From contig NC_052143.2 of assembly GCF_016086655.4 (NCBI RefSeq), positions 29,403,886 through 29,467,885 of the forward strand: 64,000 nt of DNA, read 5' to 3'. The position numbers and the translations under genes are program-made. Within the stretch, counting starts at the first letter, position 1. The number at the start of each line of letters is the position of its first letter. The notes beneath the pieces are model-generated. The model was not told the DNA's origin, did not search any database, and saw only the letters and a program-made list of their open reading frames with translations. Positions 48,870-58,334 of the stretch are shown piece after piece. The DNA is from Lepeophtheirus salmonis. Lineage: Eukaryota; Arthropoda; Copepoda; Siphonostomatoida; Caligidae.

Positions 48870-49150
48870 AATACAATGAAAGGGTTCCCAAGTTGCAGGG
48901 TTGATTTGTAGGGAATACAAACAAAGAATTAGTGTAGAAAATAAGAGACGGAGTGAGAAAAGGGGTTTGAGAGACAAAAAGGGTGAGATTTGGAAATAAA
49001 GAAGGTAATGGAGCTCTTTTTTTGGTCTAAACAGCCTCTTAATGACCTCGAAGGCCCAAAAAATAGAATGTTAACATGCTTTGTTATTTTATACGTCTAC
49101 TTACTAAATTACAGACTGATCTATTCGACTGTTTTTAGATTCCATCTATG
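48870..49150 (+). repeat. Dispersed repeat family A (GA-rich), copy 1
   Basis: TTGCAGGGTTGATTTGTAGG, a purine-rich middle, AACAGCCTCTTAATGACCTC and a GATTCC end occur in the same order at 56500-56815. The middle differs in detail and length between copies, as expected for an unstable purine tract. Noncoding. Confidence 0.65.
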
Positions 49151-49216
49151 AAAATACCAAAAAAACAGACTTAATTATTCATACAAGATTATGTCAAACC
49201 ATTTTTTGGCATTATT

Positions 49217-49830
49217 TATGCGACACCGGTAATTTTGCCTTGAATATTTTTAACCCCCGATAATTTTGCCTCGAGGAGATTTTTCCGTATAATATATTCG
49301 CCCTTTTGTTATAAAATCGGTTCAAACTTTACTGTTGTATCTCGATCATATTGATTATAGAGCTAGGAAATGAAGAAAAAAGGGAAATAATGATAAAATA
49401 AATGATCCTTTCTGATAAGAAATCCATGTTGGTCAACTCAATTTAATTTTGTATCATTCTAAAGCTACTAAATTTGTCATAATTGTTATTTTATATCAAT
49501 ATCATGTGTTATTTTAGGCCACTCTTCCATTTTAGTATCCTATTTAAAATCCCAAAAAATGATGGATCGACTCAATGTATAGAATTTAGAATCAAAGAAG
49601 AAGAAGGCGGACTATAAAATATATTCATCAATGATTGATTGTTGATAAGTCAGTCATATTGATATTTTTCCTCTCTTTTTATCTTCTCCTATATAGCTAT
49701 ATAATTAATGTTATTGAGATTAAAGTTCGAACCCATAATATAGAAAAAATTAAAAGGCTGCGAATATATCATGCAGCAAAATCTCCTCAGGGCAAAATTA
49801 CCGACGGCGGAAAGAATTGCCGCAACATAA
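49217..49830. mobile_element. Foldback element with long inverted arms
   Basis: The arm at about 49217-49400 is the diverged mirror of the arm at about 49650-49830. The best-preserved blocks are TTTTGCCTCGAGGAGATTTT and TATATTCGCC on the left against AAAATCTCCTCAGGGCAAAA and GCGAATATAT on the right. About 250 bases of unique sequence separate the arms. The outer left part repeats GGTAATTTTGCCT / GATAATTTTGCCT in tandem. No transposase is encoded. It looks like a foldback or MITE-type element. Confidence 0.65.
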
Positions 49831-50849
49831 CCTACAAACTATTTATGATAGCAACTCACTGTATTTTCATGACAACTTTAAAATCATACCTCTAGTATGA
49901 AACCACTCTTACCCCGCTATTACTCCTACAGGCTAATTGTCACACATTATAAAAATAGAAGTTAGGTTGTCGCCAGTCTTTTACCTGTTTTCGATTTTCG
50001 ATTCCGCTCATTCGTTCATTTTTCCGTTCAATCGTTCATTTTTGAATTATTCATTGAATATTTATGTAGTTCAAAAAGTCGAACCTACAAAATATTCATT
50101 GATATATAAAGCCCTTTTTGTCACTCAATACATAGAAATAAGTGACAAGGGCGTAGCTTACAATAATCAAAACAGACAATCCCAGAGACTCTCATATTTT
50201 CACTGGACACAGTTCTTAATATAATGTAAAAATGATGCTTAAAATTGTTATGAAATTGTATCCAAAAATGTTTTTTTGAACAGCCTCAAAATAGCATCTA
50301 TGTATTTTTTTAGGGCAGGCTGGAAAAGTGTCAAGAGGAAATACTTTTATTCAAAGCACTCTCCAATTTATTGTTTTTATTTCATTAATGATTGAGTAAT
50401 GTTTATTTCATCGATAAACATGGGGTAAACAATAAAACACCATTCCGATTTCGTGAGGAAACATCATGGATTCAATAAACGTCAATGTACTTACAAATGA
50501 AAAGCAGAATAACTCCATTATATTTAAAATAATTTATGTATTTCATTTAATGTTGTATATATATAGAGAGAGAGACAAGTAATTTCATGAGACAATTATA
50601 AATTAGAATATCACGTTCTAAGGTGAGCCTTTTTCTCTCCATGTACAAAAAAAAATTCTCTTGGAGACAATCAAAAAACGTTCTTTGGCCAAGCTTGAGG
50701 TTTTTCAAGCCATAATTGACGTGGTACATGTCATTTTAGTTTTTTTGGAACAAATTGTATTACAATAGTAGTACAATTAAGGAATTTTTCCTTTTAGTCT
50801 GTACATTTTTTTTTTAAAGATTATTTTATTGTGAACAGCTGTAGATTTT
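49831..50849. other. AT-rich stretch with a short (AG)n run
   Basis: A (AG)n run lies at 50564-50575. Plus frame 49937-50224 (95 codons) has no recognised domain. Confidence 0.45.
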
Positions 50850-51120
50850 GGAATTTTTGTCAATGGCTACGGATTAAAGAAAAAAAATCAAGCCTCCTCC
50901 CAAAAAAATATAATCCTGAAAACACCGCTGAATATGCATAACATTTTTAACTGATGCTAAAAATCTTAACTTTTTTATTCCTAGCAACATTTTTAGGACG
51001 ATCCAAGAGGCCTAAAAGTGAACAATTTTGAGACAAAAACATAATTTATTTAAACAAAAATGCACAGTACTACGCCAAATATGACCTGATAACTGATGTT
51101 CTCCATTAAATGAAGTAGAT
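50850..51120 (+). repeat. Dispersed repeat family B, copy 1
   Basis: Shares ordered blocks with 61320-61540, including CCAAGAGGCCTAAAAGTG against ACAAGAGGCCTAAAATGG and ATGACCTGATAACTGATG against ATGACCTGATATGCCTC. Noncoding. Confidence 0.5.
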
Positions 51121-52105
51121 ATATGCAGAAAAAATCATGATATGTGTGGCGATAAAATAAAAATAAGGTTACAATTTTTAGATGAAACAGAGAAAAACGC
51201 AATATAAGTTTTCTACTTCAATGAAAACCCGAAGATGATTTTTTAAAAAGTCAAATACAATAATAAACCACTGAAAACCTGTTCAACAAGTTATTATATG
51301 AATTATATTTTTTGAAATTTTTATATAAACATATTATATGCAAGCTCCGTCAATTTGATCGTGTGGCATTTGAACTGAAAATGGAATCTTGATACCATTA
51401 ATATAATCAATTTTAGTACCAGAGAATCCCTTTCTTTTTTTCGATATTCTCACAACGTGAGGACTTATACACTGTTCTTTAAAAATAATTTTCACATCAT
51501 AACGTCTCAGTATCTTTTATTATGATTGTTACTAAATAAACGATTTTTATCAGGTTCAGTTACCCTTAAAAAACACAAATCCTAAGGACTTTATCACTTT
51601 TTTGAATTAATATAAATTATAGTACGCATATCAACAGATATGTTGATCATACTGTCGCAATATTGAAAAAAAGTATCCCAGCTTGCTTTTATGTTATCGC
51701 CATATATATCATATAACTAAAAGCGTATGAAACATATTATAAATGGCGGTAGCGACTTTTTGCTGTTGGAAACTGAACATGATTTTGTATTCTTGTAAAG
51801 ATGTTATCATCCTTACCTAATTTTTGAGAAAGGAATATTTATGTATGAAGCATTGCACAATCTGTCTGCAGACCGACAGTTAAGGACCGATCTCAAGGAC
51901 TGAAATCTCTTAAGATTAATAGCACTTTTCCGAAGTCTGGACTCGACTGAACCAAGTAAATGAGGATTAATAGAACTCTACTAATAGAGCTCACACATTG
52001 CCAATCACTTTATTTATTGTCCTCAGGAGAAAAGTATTTGTGTAAGTGGGGGAAATATTAAGCCGAAAACGGAACATTCAAATTTACATCCATAATTTAA
52101 TTTGA
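51121..52105. other. AT-rich stretch, no gene seen
   Basis: No coding signal. It lies downstream of HID1 and I see no second host gene here. Confidence 0.5.
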
Positions 52106-52131
52106 AGGAGAAGGAGGGGAGGGGGGGAGGG
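52106..52131 (+). other. G-rich tract, possible G-quadruplex
   Basis: On the plus strand GGAGGGG, then A, a run of seven G, A and GGG. This supplies four G-runs with one-base loops in an otherwise AT-rich region, about 260 bases past the HID1 stop codon and on its template strand. Confidence 0.5.
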
Positions 52132-52227
52132 TATGAAACCTATTAAGTTAATGACAAACTAACTGACAATTACAAGAATTATATTAGACAAATAACATAA
52201 TATATAATATTTCTAAAATATAAATGG

Positions 52228-52233
52228 TTTATT
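52228..52233 (-). promoter_or_regulatory. Candidate polyadenylation signal for HID1
   Basis: AATAAA on the minus strand about 160 bases past the HID1 stop. Such hexamers are common in AT-rich DNA, so the position is only suggestive. Confidence 0.35.
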
Positions 52234-52391
52234 TTAAATATTTGTCTGCCGAAATCCTTTTAAAACGCACAACTATATACATACGATAATTAAACTAACA
52301 AGAATAAAAACAGGAAAAAATACACAAAAAAAAATTAAAAAATACACCAGATACGCTAAAGAATAAATTCCATAAAATACACACGTAACAA

Positions 52392-53166
52392 TTAGATTCG
52401 CTGGATTTCGAAAAGCTTAATATCTGTATCATACCAAATCGGTGGATCCGTATTCCTTAAGTAAATAACACCCCACATATAAGTGCGAAACCAAAGAGCT
52501 GTTCCTGGATTAGGTTGATACTTCCGAATCAAAATGGGATGTGGTACAGGAAGAAGGCCCACAAGGGTACCATGTTGAAGGAACCGCAATATCTCTGACT
52601 CATCCGTAATCCCCTTATCGATACAAATCTTTTCGACTTGAGGAACAAGGACTTGAAGGAGTCGCATAATTGTCTGAAGAGGTAACTTTGATTTCCAGGA
52701 ACTGACCCAATCCTGAGTGGGAATCCAGGACTCAAGAGATTTGGGAGAGAGAGGAGGATGGATGTTGGATTCAATATTGATGCTGGAAGCTCCAGTTCGG
52801 GTAGATGATTCCACTGAGACCTGTCGTGAGAGATCACGTTTCTGCGAGTCGCTTAAGGAGGATGTTCCATCAAAGAGAACGCCGGGGTTTCCTCCTTGTT
52901 TTGTTAATTTGTCGAGTTGCCTTTGGCTAGGATGAGCTGACTCCTTTTCCGTAAATTTATCTATGGCAGGAAGCTCTATCAGAGAGGCTTTAAGGGTCCC
53001 TGGCTCAGCTGTGGCAAGTGGTTCCTTTCCTTCCTCAGATGAGGGAGAAAATGTGGTTTTCTTTGACGGGTCTGTGGATGTACGCCTTGTGAGAGTTTTA
53101 TTGATGCTTCCACAGTCCGTTGGAAGGTTTGCCAAGGCGTTAAATACTTGTCTTTTTCGAATAATA
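52392..53166 (-). CDS. HID1: HID1, last coding exon
   Basis: It encodes 257 residues plus a TAA stop and completes a codon split with the exon at 56914-57205. HID1 (C17orf28 in humans) is a peripheral Golgi protein needed in animals for dense-core vesicle formation and sorting of neuropeptide and hormone cargo. The exon opens with IIRKRQVFNALANLPTD and passes through a Ser/Thr-rich, probably disordered stretch that contains AEPGTLKASLIELPAIDK. It ends in the strongly conserved block WKSKLPLQTIMRLLQVLVPQ, VEKICIDKGITDESEILRFL, GLLPVPHPILIRKYQ, FRTYMWGVIYLRN and IKLFEIQRI at the very C-terminus. The 3' splice site is TTTTCCAG at 53174-53167. The open frame runs on to 53300, but that part is intron. 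Codons are intact and more GC-rich than the surroundings. Family assignment is from memory of the human protein. Confidence 0.93.
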
Positions 53167-53924
53167 CTGGAAAAATATATAAGAAAAATTAGAGTGCAAT
53201 CAAGAGTATAACATGAAATTAAATAATATCTTAGTAAAATAACTGTCTCCAGGCAGTTAAAAGAACAATATATCTGTAAATTAATGTTACATGCAATCAA
53301 TTAACGAAAAAATTAAATATAAATCCTATTATAGAGAAACATAATACGTTTTTGAGCAACTACAAACATTTGTATAAGAACATAATATGGCTTTGGGTCG
53401 ATTTTTTTTGTGGAGCATTGGGCAAAGGTGTACTATGGACTTATTGCACTATGGAACCTTCCCTATTGTCTGTATCTTTTTGTAGATTTTGTCGATTATG
53501 ATTTCATAGTTCTACTTTGCCTCTTTTGCCAATACTCCATCAAAAATTGACCTAACGACTCAAAGACAATTGGGTAAAGTTCATAAGGCAATGAGGCATA
53601 ATTATACTTTCCCTGATGTTCCCCAAAAAATCAATCTAATATATGTGACCAAATATGTTGTATAAAGGGGAATTAAATTACAAAATAATAAAAGATGTCA
53701 TAATTGTTAAAACATGGTTAAAAAAAAATATAAAAGTAAATTATAACAAAAAATGATTTACAGTTTGTTTTATTTTAAAAACCATCGGCTTAAAAGTTTT
53801 ATGATATACGTACGCAATATGGTTGTTATGTTTATAAATATTCTGGATTAATCAAAGCTATATCTACTACATGAGTCTAATGTTCTTACACCCTTTTTTC
53901 TGTGGTTACATTTTTTTACAAAGA

Positions 53925-54925
53925 GTTTATTACAGCTCAGTATGATCCCCATTAGCCTGAATGATGTCCTCGAATCTGGGCTTGCAGATAGAACATGACC
54001 TCCTAACCAAATCCTTTTTTACATTGTTCCAAATCTCACCGAGAGAGGCTTACAGGACCTAAGTGACTAAGTGTTTAAATACGTCCACAAGACAAAGTCA
54101 AATGGGTTCACATCTGGTGAGTATAGTGGCTACATTATTTTGTTCCAAAAATCCATGTTCTTCTGGAGAAAGGAATGGGTCACTTTGGCAGTATGTTCGA
54201 GTGATCCATCCTGTTGGTGAACTACATAGTTGTTGTGAAGCTGGTCTTGACCCATGGGATCAATTTGGACCTCCTCTAGATGAAATTGTCGACCGCCGTG
54301 AGCCTGTACCCGGCTTGGACCAGATCAAGGGCATTTTGTGGCCCTTTGATGCAAACAATCCCCGACTCATGACTGACAGTGGGTGTTTGTGGTGAAGATT
54401 TTTTGAGCACCATCAGGAACATCCCCAAATTCAATATATAGTTGATCATTTCGACGATTAAACACTGGATCCACAGCATAAGTCATAAGTTTTCTCATCC
54501 TAAAAGCTGATGACCCGATTGTCCAGTGTTGACTCCAGATTGTTAAACAATTTTTGACAACAAAGAACGTGTTTGGGCTTAATGGTGTCCGTGTGAAGGA
54601 GCGTCTTCTTCATCACCAAAGACTTCCAACCCTCCTTGTGATATTCCTTCTGAATGTGTACTTCGAAACATTTAGGTCATATGTATGAGATATCATGGGC
54701 TTCCTTGGTGTAGCCATGCCAGGGTTTTGATTACAGATTATGACTTTTTTATTAGAGGGACTACCTCCCATGCGGTGATTTTTCGTATTCCAAACGTTTT
54801 TTGATATTGTACACGATCTTTGGGTCCATACCGGTTTGCTTGACAATGTTCTTTTTGTGAATTGGCATACGGAGTCAGATGGCAACTTTTACACGATTCA
54901 CTATCTCCATAGTTGTGAAATAACA
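53925..54925 (-). mobile_element. Tc1-like transposase pseudogene in the HID1 intron
   Basis: This is nearly full length, in the same orientation as HID1. From the N-terminus on the minus strand: MEIVNRVKVAI near 54910, then an IVKQTGMDPKIVYNIKKRL-like helix-turn-helix. Next come SLVMKKTLLHTDTIKPKHVL and DEKTYD (first aspartate, about 54500). YVVHQQDG and AKVTHSFLQKN (second aspartate) lie at about 54220-54140, and YSPDVNPFDFVLWTYL (third, Asp) at about 54115-54070. The end is RRSCSICKPRFEDIIQANGD near 53950. Stops and frameshifts throughout. Confidence 0.8.
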
Positions 54926-55194
54926 AAACAAAACAGTGAAAATCAACATAATAGACTCTTAGATTTCATCTTCCATTGAAAGTTTAAAAATATATCAACC
55001 TTGAGATATTATCACTTACAGTGATCAAGAAACAGTTTTGGTACACATGGTATACAACACTATCTCATATCGTGTTATTCTTTTATAAAATTCATGTTCA
55101 AAACTTAGATAATTGAAGGGATACTAAATGAACTGTAAAAAACAGATGGTGGTTCTTTGAGGTAGACATAATGTGCTACCCTCTAGTTGATTAT

Positions 55195-55510
55195 GAATAT
55201 ACGGTGGAGAAAATAAGTATTAGATCTCCTGCCGATTTTGTAAATTTGATTACTAATGAATATTTTCTATAGGATTGAGGTCCGGAGACTAGCTAAGCCA
55301 CTCCATGAACTCGATGTTATTTTTCTTGAGCCACTCCTTTGTCGACATAACTATAGGTATATTTTGGGTCATTTTCTGTACTGGGAGACCCATAAAACGA
55401 CCATTTTCAGTAGTCTTCCTTAACAAGTGCGCCCCAGCAACATTGACAACCTCATTTTTCCTGTGAATAAGCATTGGAACAATATGAGCCGCAGCTACTT
55501 CTGGCCCCAC
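55195..55510 (-). mobile_element. Tc1 (DD34E-type) fragment in the HID1 intron
   Basis: The minus strand has STKEWLKKNNIEFMEWL, a stop, then SPDLNPIEN, the second-to-third acidic block of a true Tc1 with Glu in third position. That sets it apart from the Asp-type elements elsewhere here. The end near 55195-55230 (GGTGGAGAAAATAAGTATTA, then CCTGC and GATTTTGTAA) resembles, from memory, the ends of Tc1 elements common in fish. The N-terminal half is missing. Confidence 0.68.
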
Positions 55511-56499
55511 TTAGAGGCTTTCATTTCCGCCAAGTTCTACATGTATTGCATAAATATTTTCTTGATATCTACCAATTCCGAGTTCAGATGAGTTTAGATT
55601 AAAATGAACTTCGAAATGCAAGGTGATTCAAGACTGATTCACAGTTGACTATATTATATTTTTTCTATTACTATCTTCTATAATCTATAGATAATATTTG
55701 TTTTATCATCTGATTAAGAGCAAAAGGGAACTTGCATTTGAAACATGGCCCGACGTGAGCAGAACATTGAAATTCAATCATTGCAAACTTTTAATAATTA
55801 GCTAAGCGACGGAAATGATGTATAAATGGAGCGGAGGAAAGGGATCTCGACTCTTTTGAGTTATTTGGATAATTTTGAAGATCTTGAAAATAGATTAAAG
55901 GTATCCTTATGTAGAGAAGGTTCCGAATTCGTTTCCTATGGAGTGTAAGGGAGGGGGGGACTTGGAGTCGATGCGTAAACTGAGGGATGGGTTGTTTCTA
56001 AATAGCTTGTACTCATTATGTAATGCATCCCGGCTCTTTCTTGTATCATCATGAACTATGCCAATATTTTTTTTAATTTCAGGAATACTTTGTAAGGGCG
56101 TCATTACTACACAAAAATATACAGTATATTTTATTGTCCGCTGAGGATATTTCTGCATCTTTTCTCATAATCAATGTACTGAATACTGAACTAGAATTAC
56201 CTCTTTATAAGCTGTGAACAATCGTGATTGAATAATTGGCATACCAATTGAGTTTGGGCCTTTTTTTTATGTTTCATTTCGGTGAAAATGTTGTGTGATA
56301 AATGTAACAACGTGTTCAGTCTCCTATAATATATTATTCACGTTTCTTCGCTTTACGAGTTTATTATCATATTATTAAGAGATTGCGATCATTGATTTTA
56401 AGCTTTCTACATCAACCGTCTTCAATTTCAAGATAGAAAGAGAAAATATGCCTTGCTATTTTCCCAATCTCCTCGACTAATTTTAAACATGATTTATAA

Positions 56500-56815
56500 T
56501 ATTTTTTTTACTAGCAGGGGGTGCCTACGTTGCAGGGGTTGATTGCTACGGAATAGAAACAAAAAAATGAGAGTATAAGAAAAGAGGAAGATGTAGAAAG
56601 GGACAAAGGGAGAAAAGAAGAGAGGAGAGACAGAGGGAAGGAAAGATATACACAGAAAGAGAGAAGGGAAATGAGTTTCTAATTTCTTTAAAACAGCCTC
56701 TAAATGACGTCAAGAGCCCAATAAAATTTCATGGGAACATGCCTAGTTATCATATAGGTCTACTTGCTAAAGTTCAGACAGATATGGAGAACCATTTTGG
56801 ATTCCATATGTGATA
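56500..56815 (+). repeat. Dispersed repeat family A (GA-rich), copy 2
   Basis: Same block order as 48870-49150: TTGCAGGGGTTGATTGCTAC, a purine tract of about 110 bases at 56566-56675, AACAGCCTCTAAATGACGTC and an ending TTGGATTCC. It lies within the HID1 intron, about 100 bases from the donor side. Confidence 0.65.
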
Positions 56816-56913
56816 ATATGAAAAAAAGACTGTGGCAAAAATTATATATAAAAAAGCAAAAAACTCAATGCTGTTGACTTCTTAAATTCAACATAATTAA
56901 AATGACAACTTAC

Positions 56914-57205
56914 CTATAAACGAGATTCGAATTCCCATCGAATTGATACTGAATTATATTATTAAAAATCTCTAGTAAAAAGAACACCAAGTGATGATTG
57001 TTGGGAGAGGAAAATAAAAACCAGGGTGTAGAGAACGCCTCGAGCAAATGCATCAGTTTACATGCAGCTACCATGGATAGGGATTTAATATAAGGAGAAA
57101 CGTTGCAAAGGATGGTGAGGAGACAGTCAAATAAGGGTTGGAGTCTTTGATGTCCTGTAGTGATGATTTTGTGGAATACGATGATGAGTAAATCACCATG
57201 AGTTC
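56914..57205 (-). CDS. HID1: HID1, penultimate coding exon
   Basis: This 292-base exon (2 bases, 96 codons, 2 bases) is easily missed because its frame has no ATG-bounded ORF. It follows a long pyrimidine run and TACAG (acceptor AG at 57207-57206) and ends at a perfect GTAAGT donor. The protein reads THGDLLIIVFHKIITTGHQR, then LQPLFDCLLTILCNVSPYIK, SLSMVAACKL, HLLEAFSTPWFLFS, HHLVFFLLEIFNNIIQYQF and DGNSNLVY. This matches HID1 immediately upstream of the IIRKR block in the next exon. The first complete codon follows a split Gly codon, so another exon lies upstream. I could not find it between 57206 and 64000. The overlapping ATG-started frame at 57068-57265 is a wrong-frame shadow. Confidence 0.93.
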
Positions 57206-57396
57206 CTGTAAAAAAAAAAATGAGAATAAGTAGGGAAAATTGAAATTTTCTTGAAAAATGAACATATGGGAGTGCTAAAAAAATATTTTATTTACTTTTA
57301 CTCGTTCCGTCTTCCCATTAAACTTTATCGTAAAAAATATTTTTGACATTATTTAATATTGAATGATGACCTTCGATTATAAATGTTTTCACCTAT

Positions 57397-57430
57397 ATTG
57401 AAAAACTGGCCGTATTAAAATACGATTTTT
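57397..57430 (+). repeat. Left copy of 34-bp direct repeat at a Tc1-like insertion
   Basis: Thirty-four bases beginning ATTGAAAAACTGGCCGTATT. They recur at 58301-58334 with two mismatches, exactly abutting both ends of the family 1 element. Confidence 0.8.
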
Positions 57431-58300
57431 TGTAAACTGGGTGGTCCATTGAAATTTGATCCATTAATAATTCAATAACTACTTAAGGTTGAGTGATTGA
57501 AATTTATTTACATTTCGATCTATATTAAAGCATAAACAGTCAGTTATAAATCAGAACAAACCTGAGCTCTCTAGCTTATGTACAAGTCGAGAAAATGATA
57601 CTTTAACGTGATAGACGATTTTACATTCGCAAACTCTAAGCAGTTGGGTGTTTCCAGGACTACCGTCTATGCTGTCGCTACGTCCAAAAAGTTGGAGAGG
57701 AAGAAGAACTTTGTTAAAAAGGCCAAACTGGACCCAAAAGAAATAGAAATAATAGACCAGGTCCATTCAAGTCCCTTCAAGTCCATGAGGGCCCATCCAA
57801 GGGACATCGGAGTTACACACCAGACCGTCGAGAGAGCTATCAAAAAATTGGGTAGGTGGAGCTTTACAAGCGAAGAGTGGGTACTTTTGAAACCCACCAT
57901 GAAAGAAACCCATCTTTTGTGTTGCAATACTCTTTTGAGTTCTTCTGAATTCTTTTTTTACACTTGTGGTACCCCTAAAACCCTGATGACAACCCCCTCG
58001 ATATGCAGCTAAAAAGTGTAGTCGAGGAGAAGGCCTGCAATGTCTTTCATCCAAACACCGAGGCCCACAAAGACACTGTGAGTCAGCACTGGGACACCAT
58101 GATAGAGAAATACCACACCTTCAACTGCGGGCTGGAAGCTATCATTGTCTCTAAGGGTGGCTACACTAATGATTAAGAGAGCTCAGATACACATCTATTT
58201 TTTATATTAATTTTGTTGAAATTCTATAGTTTATTAATAAATTATATCTTGTTGATTTTTAAAATTCAAGGTGTTTAGATTTTAATGGATTACTCGGTAA
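57431..58300 (+). mobile_element. Tc1-like family 1, complete-length non-autonomous copy
   Basis: Left TIR GGGTGGTCCATTGAAATTTG (57440-57459), with the mirrored right end at 58270-58300. Plus strand: first helix-turn-helix (ANSKQLGVSRTTVYAVATSK, 57629-57688) and KKNFVKKAKLDP. The second helix-turn-helix is MRAHPRDIGVTHQTVERAIK, 57785-57844. The sequence then passes at 57905-57970 to a DDNPLDM remnant of the third-aspartate region and the tail EEKACNVFHPNTEAHKD. It ends LEAIIVSKGGYTND and stops near 58174. The first two catalytic aspartates are absent. Only a few frameshifts, so it is fairly young. Confidence 0.8.
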
Positions 58301-58334
58301 ATTGAAAAACTAGCCGGATTAAAATACGATTTTT
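58301..58334 (+). repeat. Right copy of 34-bp direct repeat
   Basis: Begins ATTGAAAAACTAGCCGGATT and matches 57397-57430 at 32 of 34 positions. Confidence 0.8.

Larger units (their letters stand above)
53167..56913 (-). other. HID1: HID1 intron carrying transposons
   Basis: About 3.75 kb between a GTAAGT donor (56913-56908) and a TTTTCCAG acceptor. The phase agrees: two bases of a codon before, one after, giving Tyr-Ser-Ile-Ile across the join. It contains two Tc1-like remnants (53925-54925, 55195-55510) and repeat A copy 2 (56500-56815); the remaining intron sequence is AT-rich. Minus frame 55907-56158 is not recognised. Confidence 0.88.

Noticed and set aside
52717..53211. Plus-strand ORFs opposite HID1
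   Set aside because: They are antisense shadows of the HID1 last exon.
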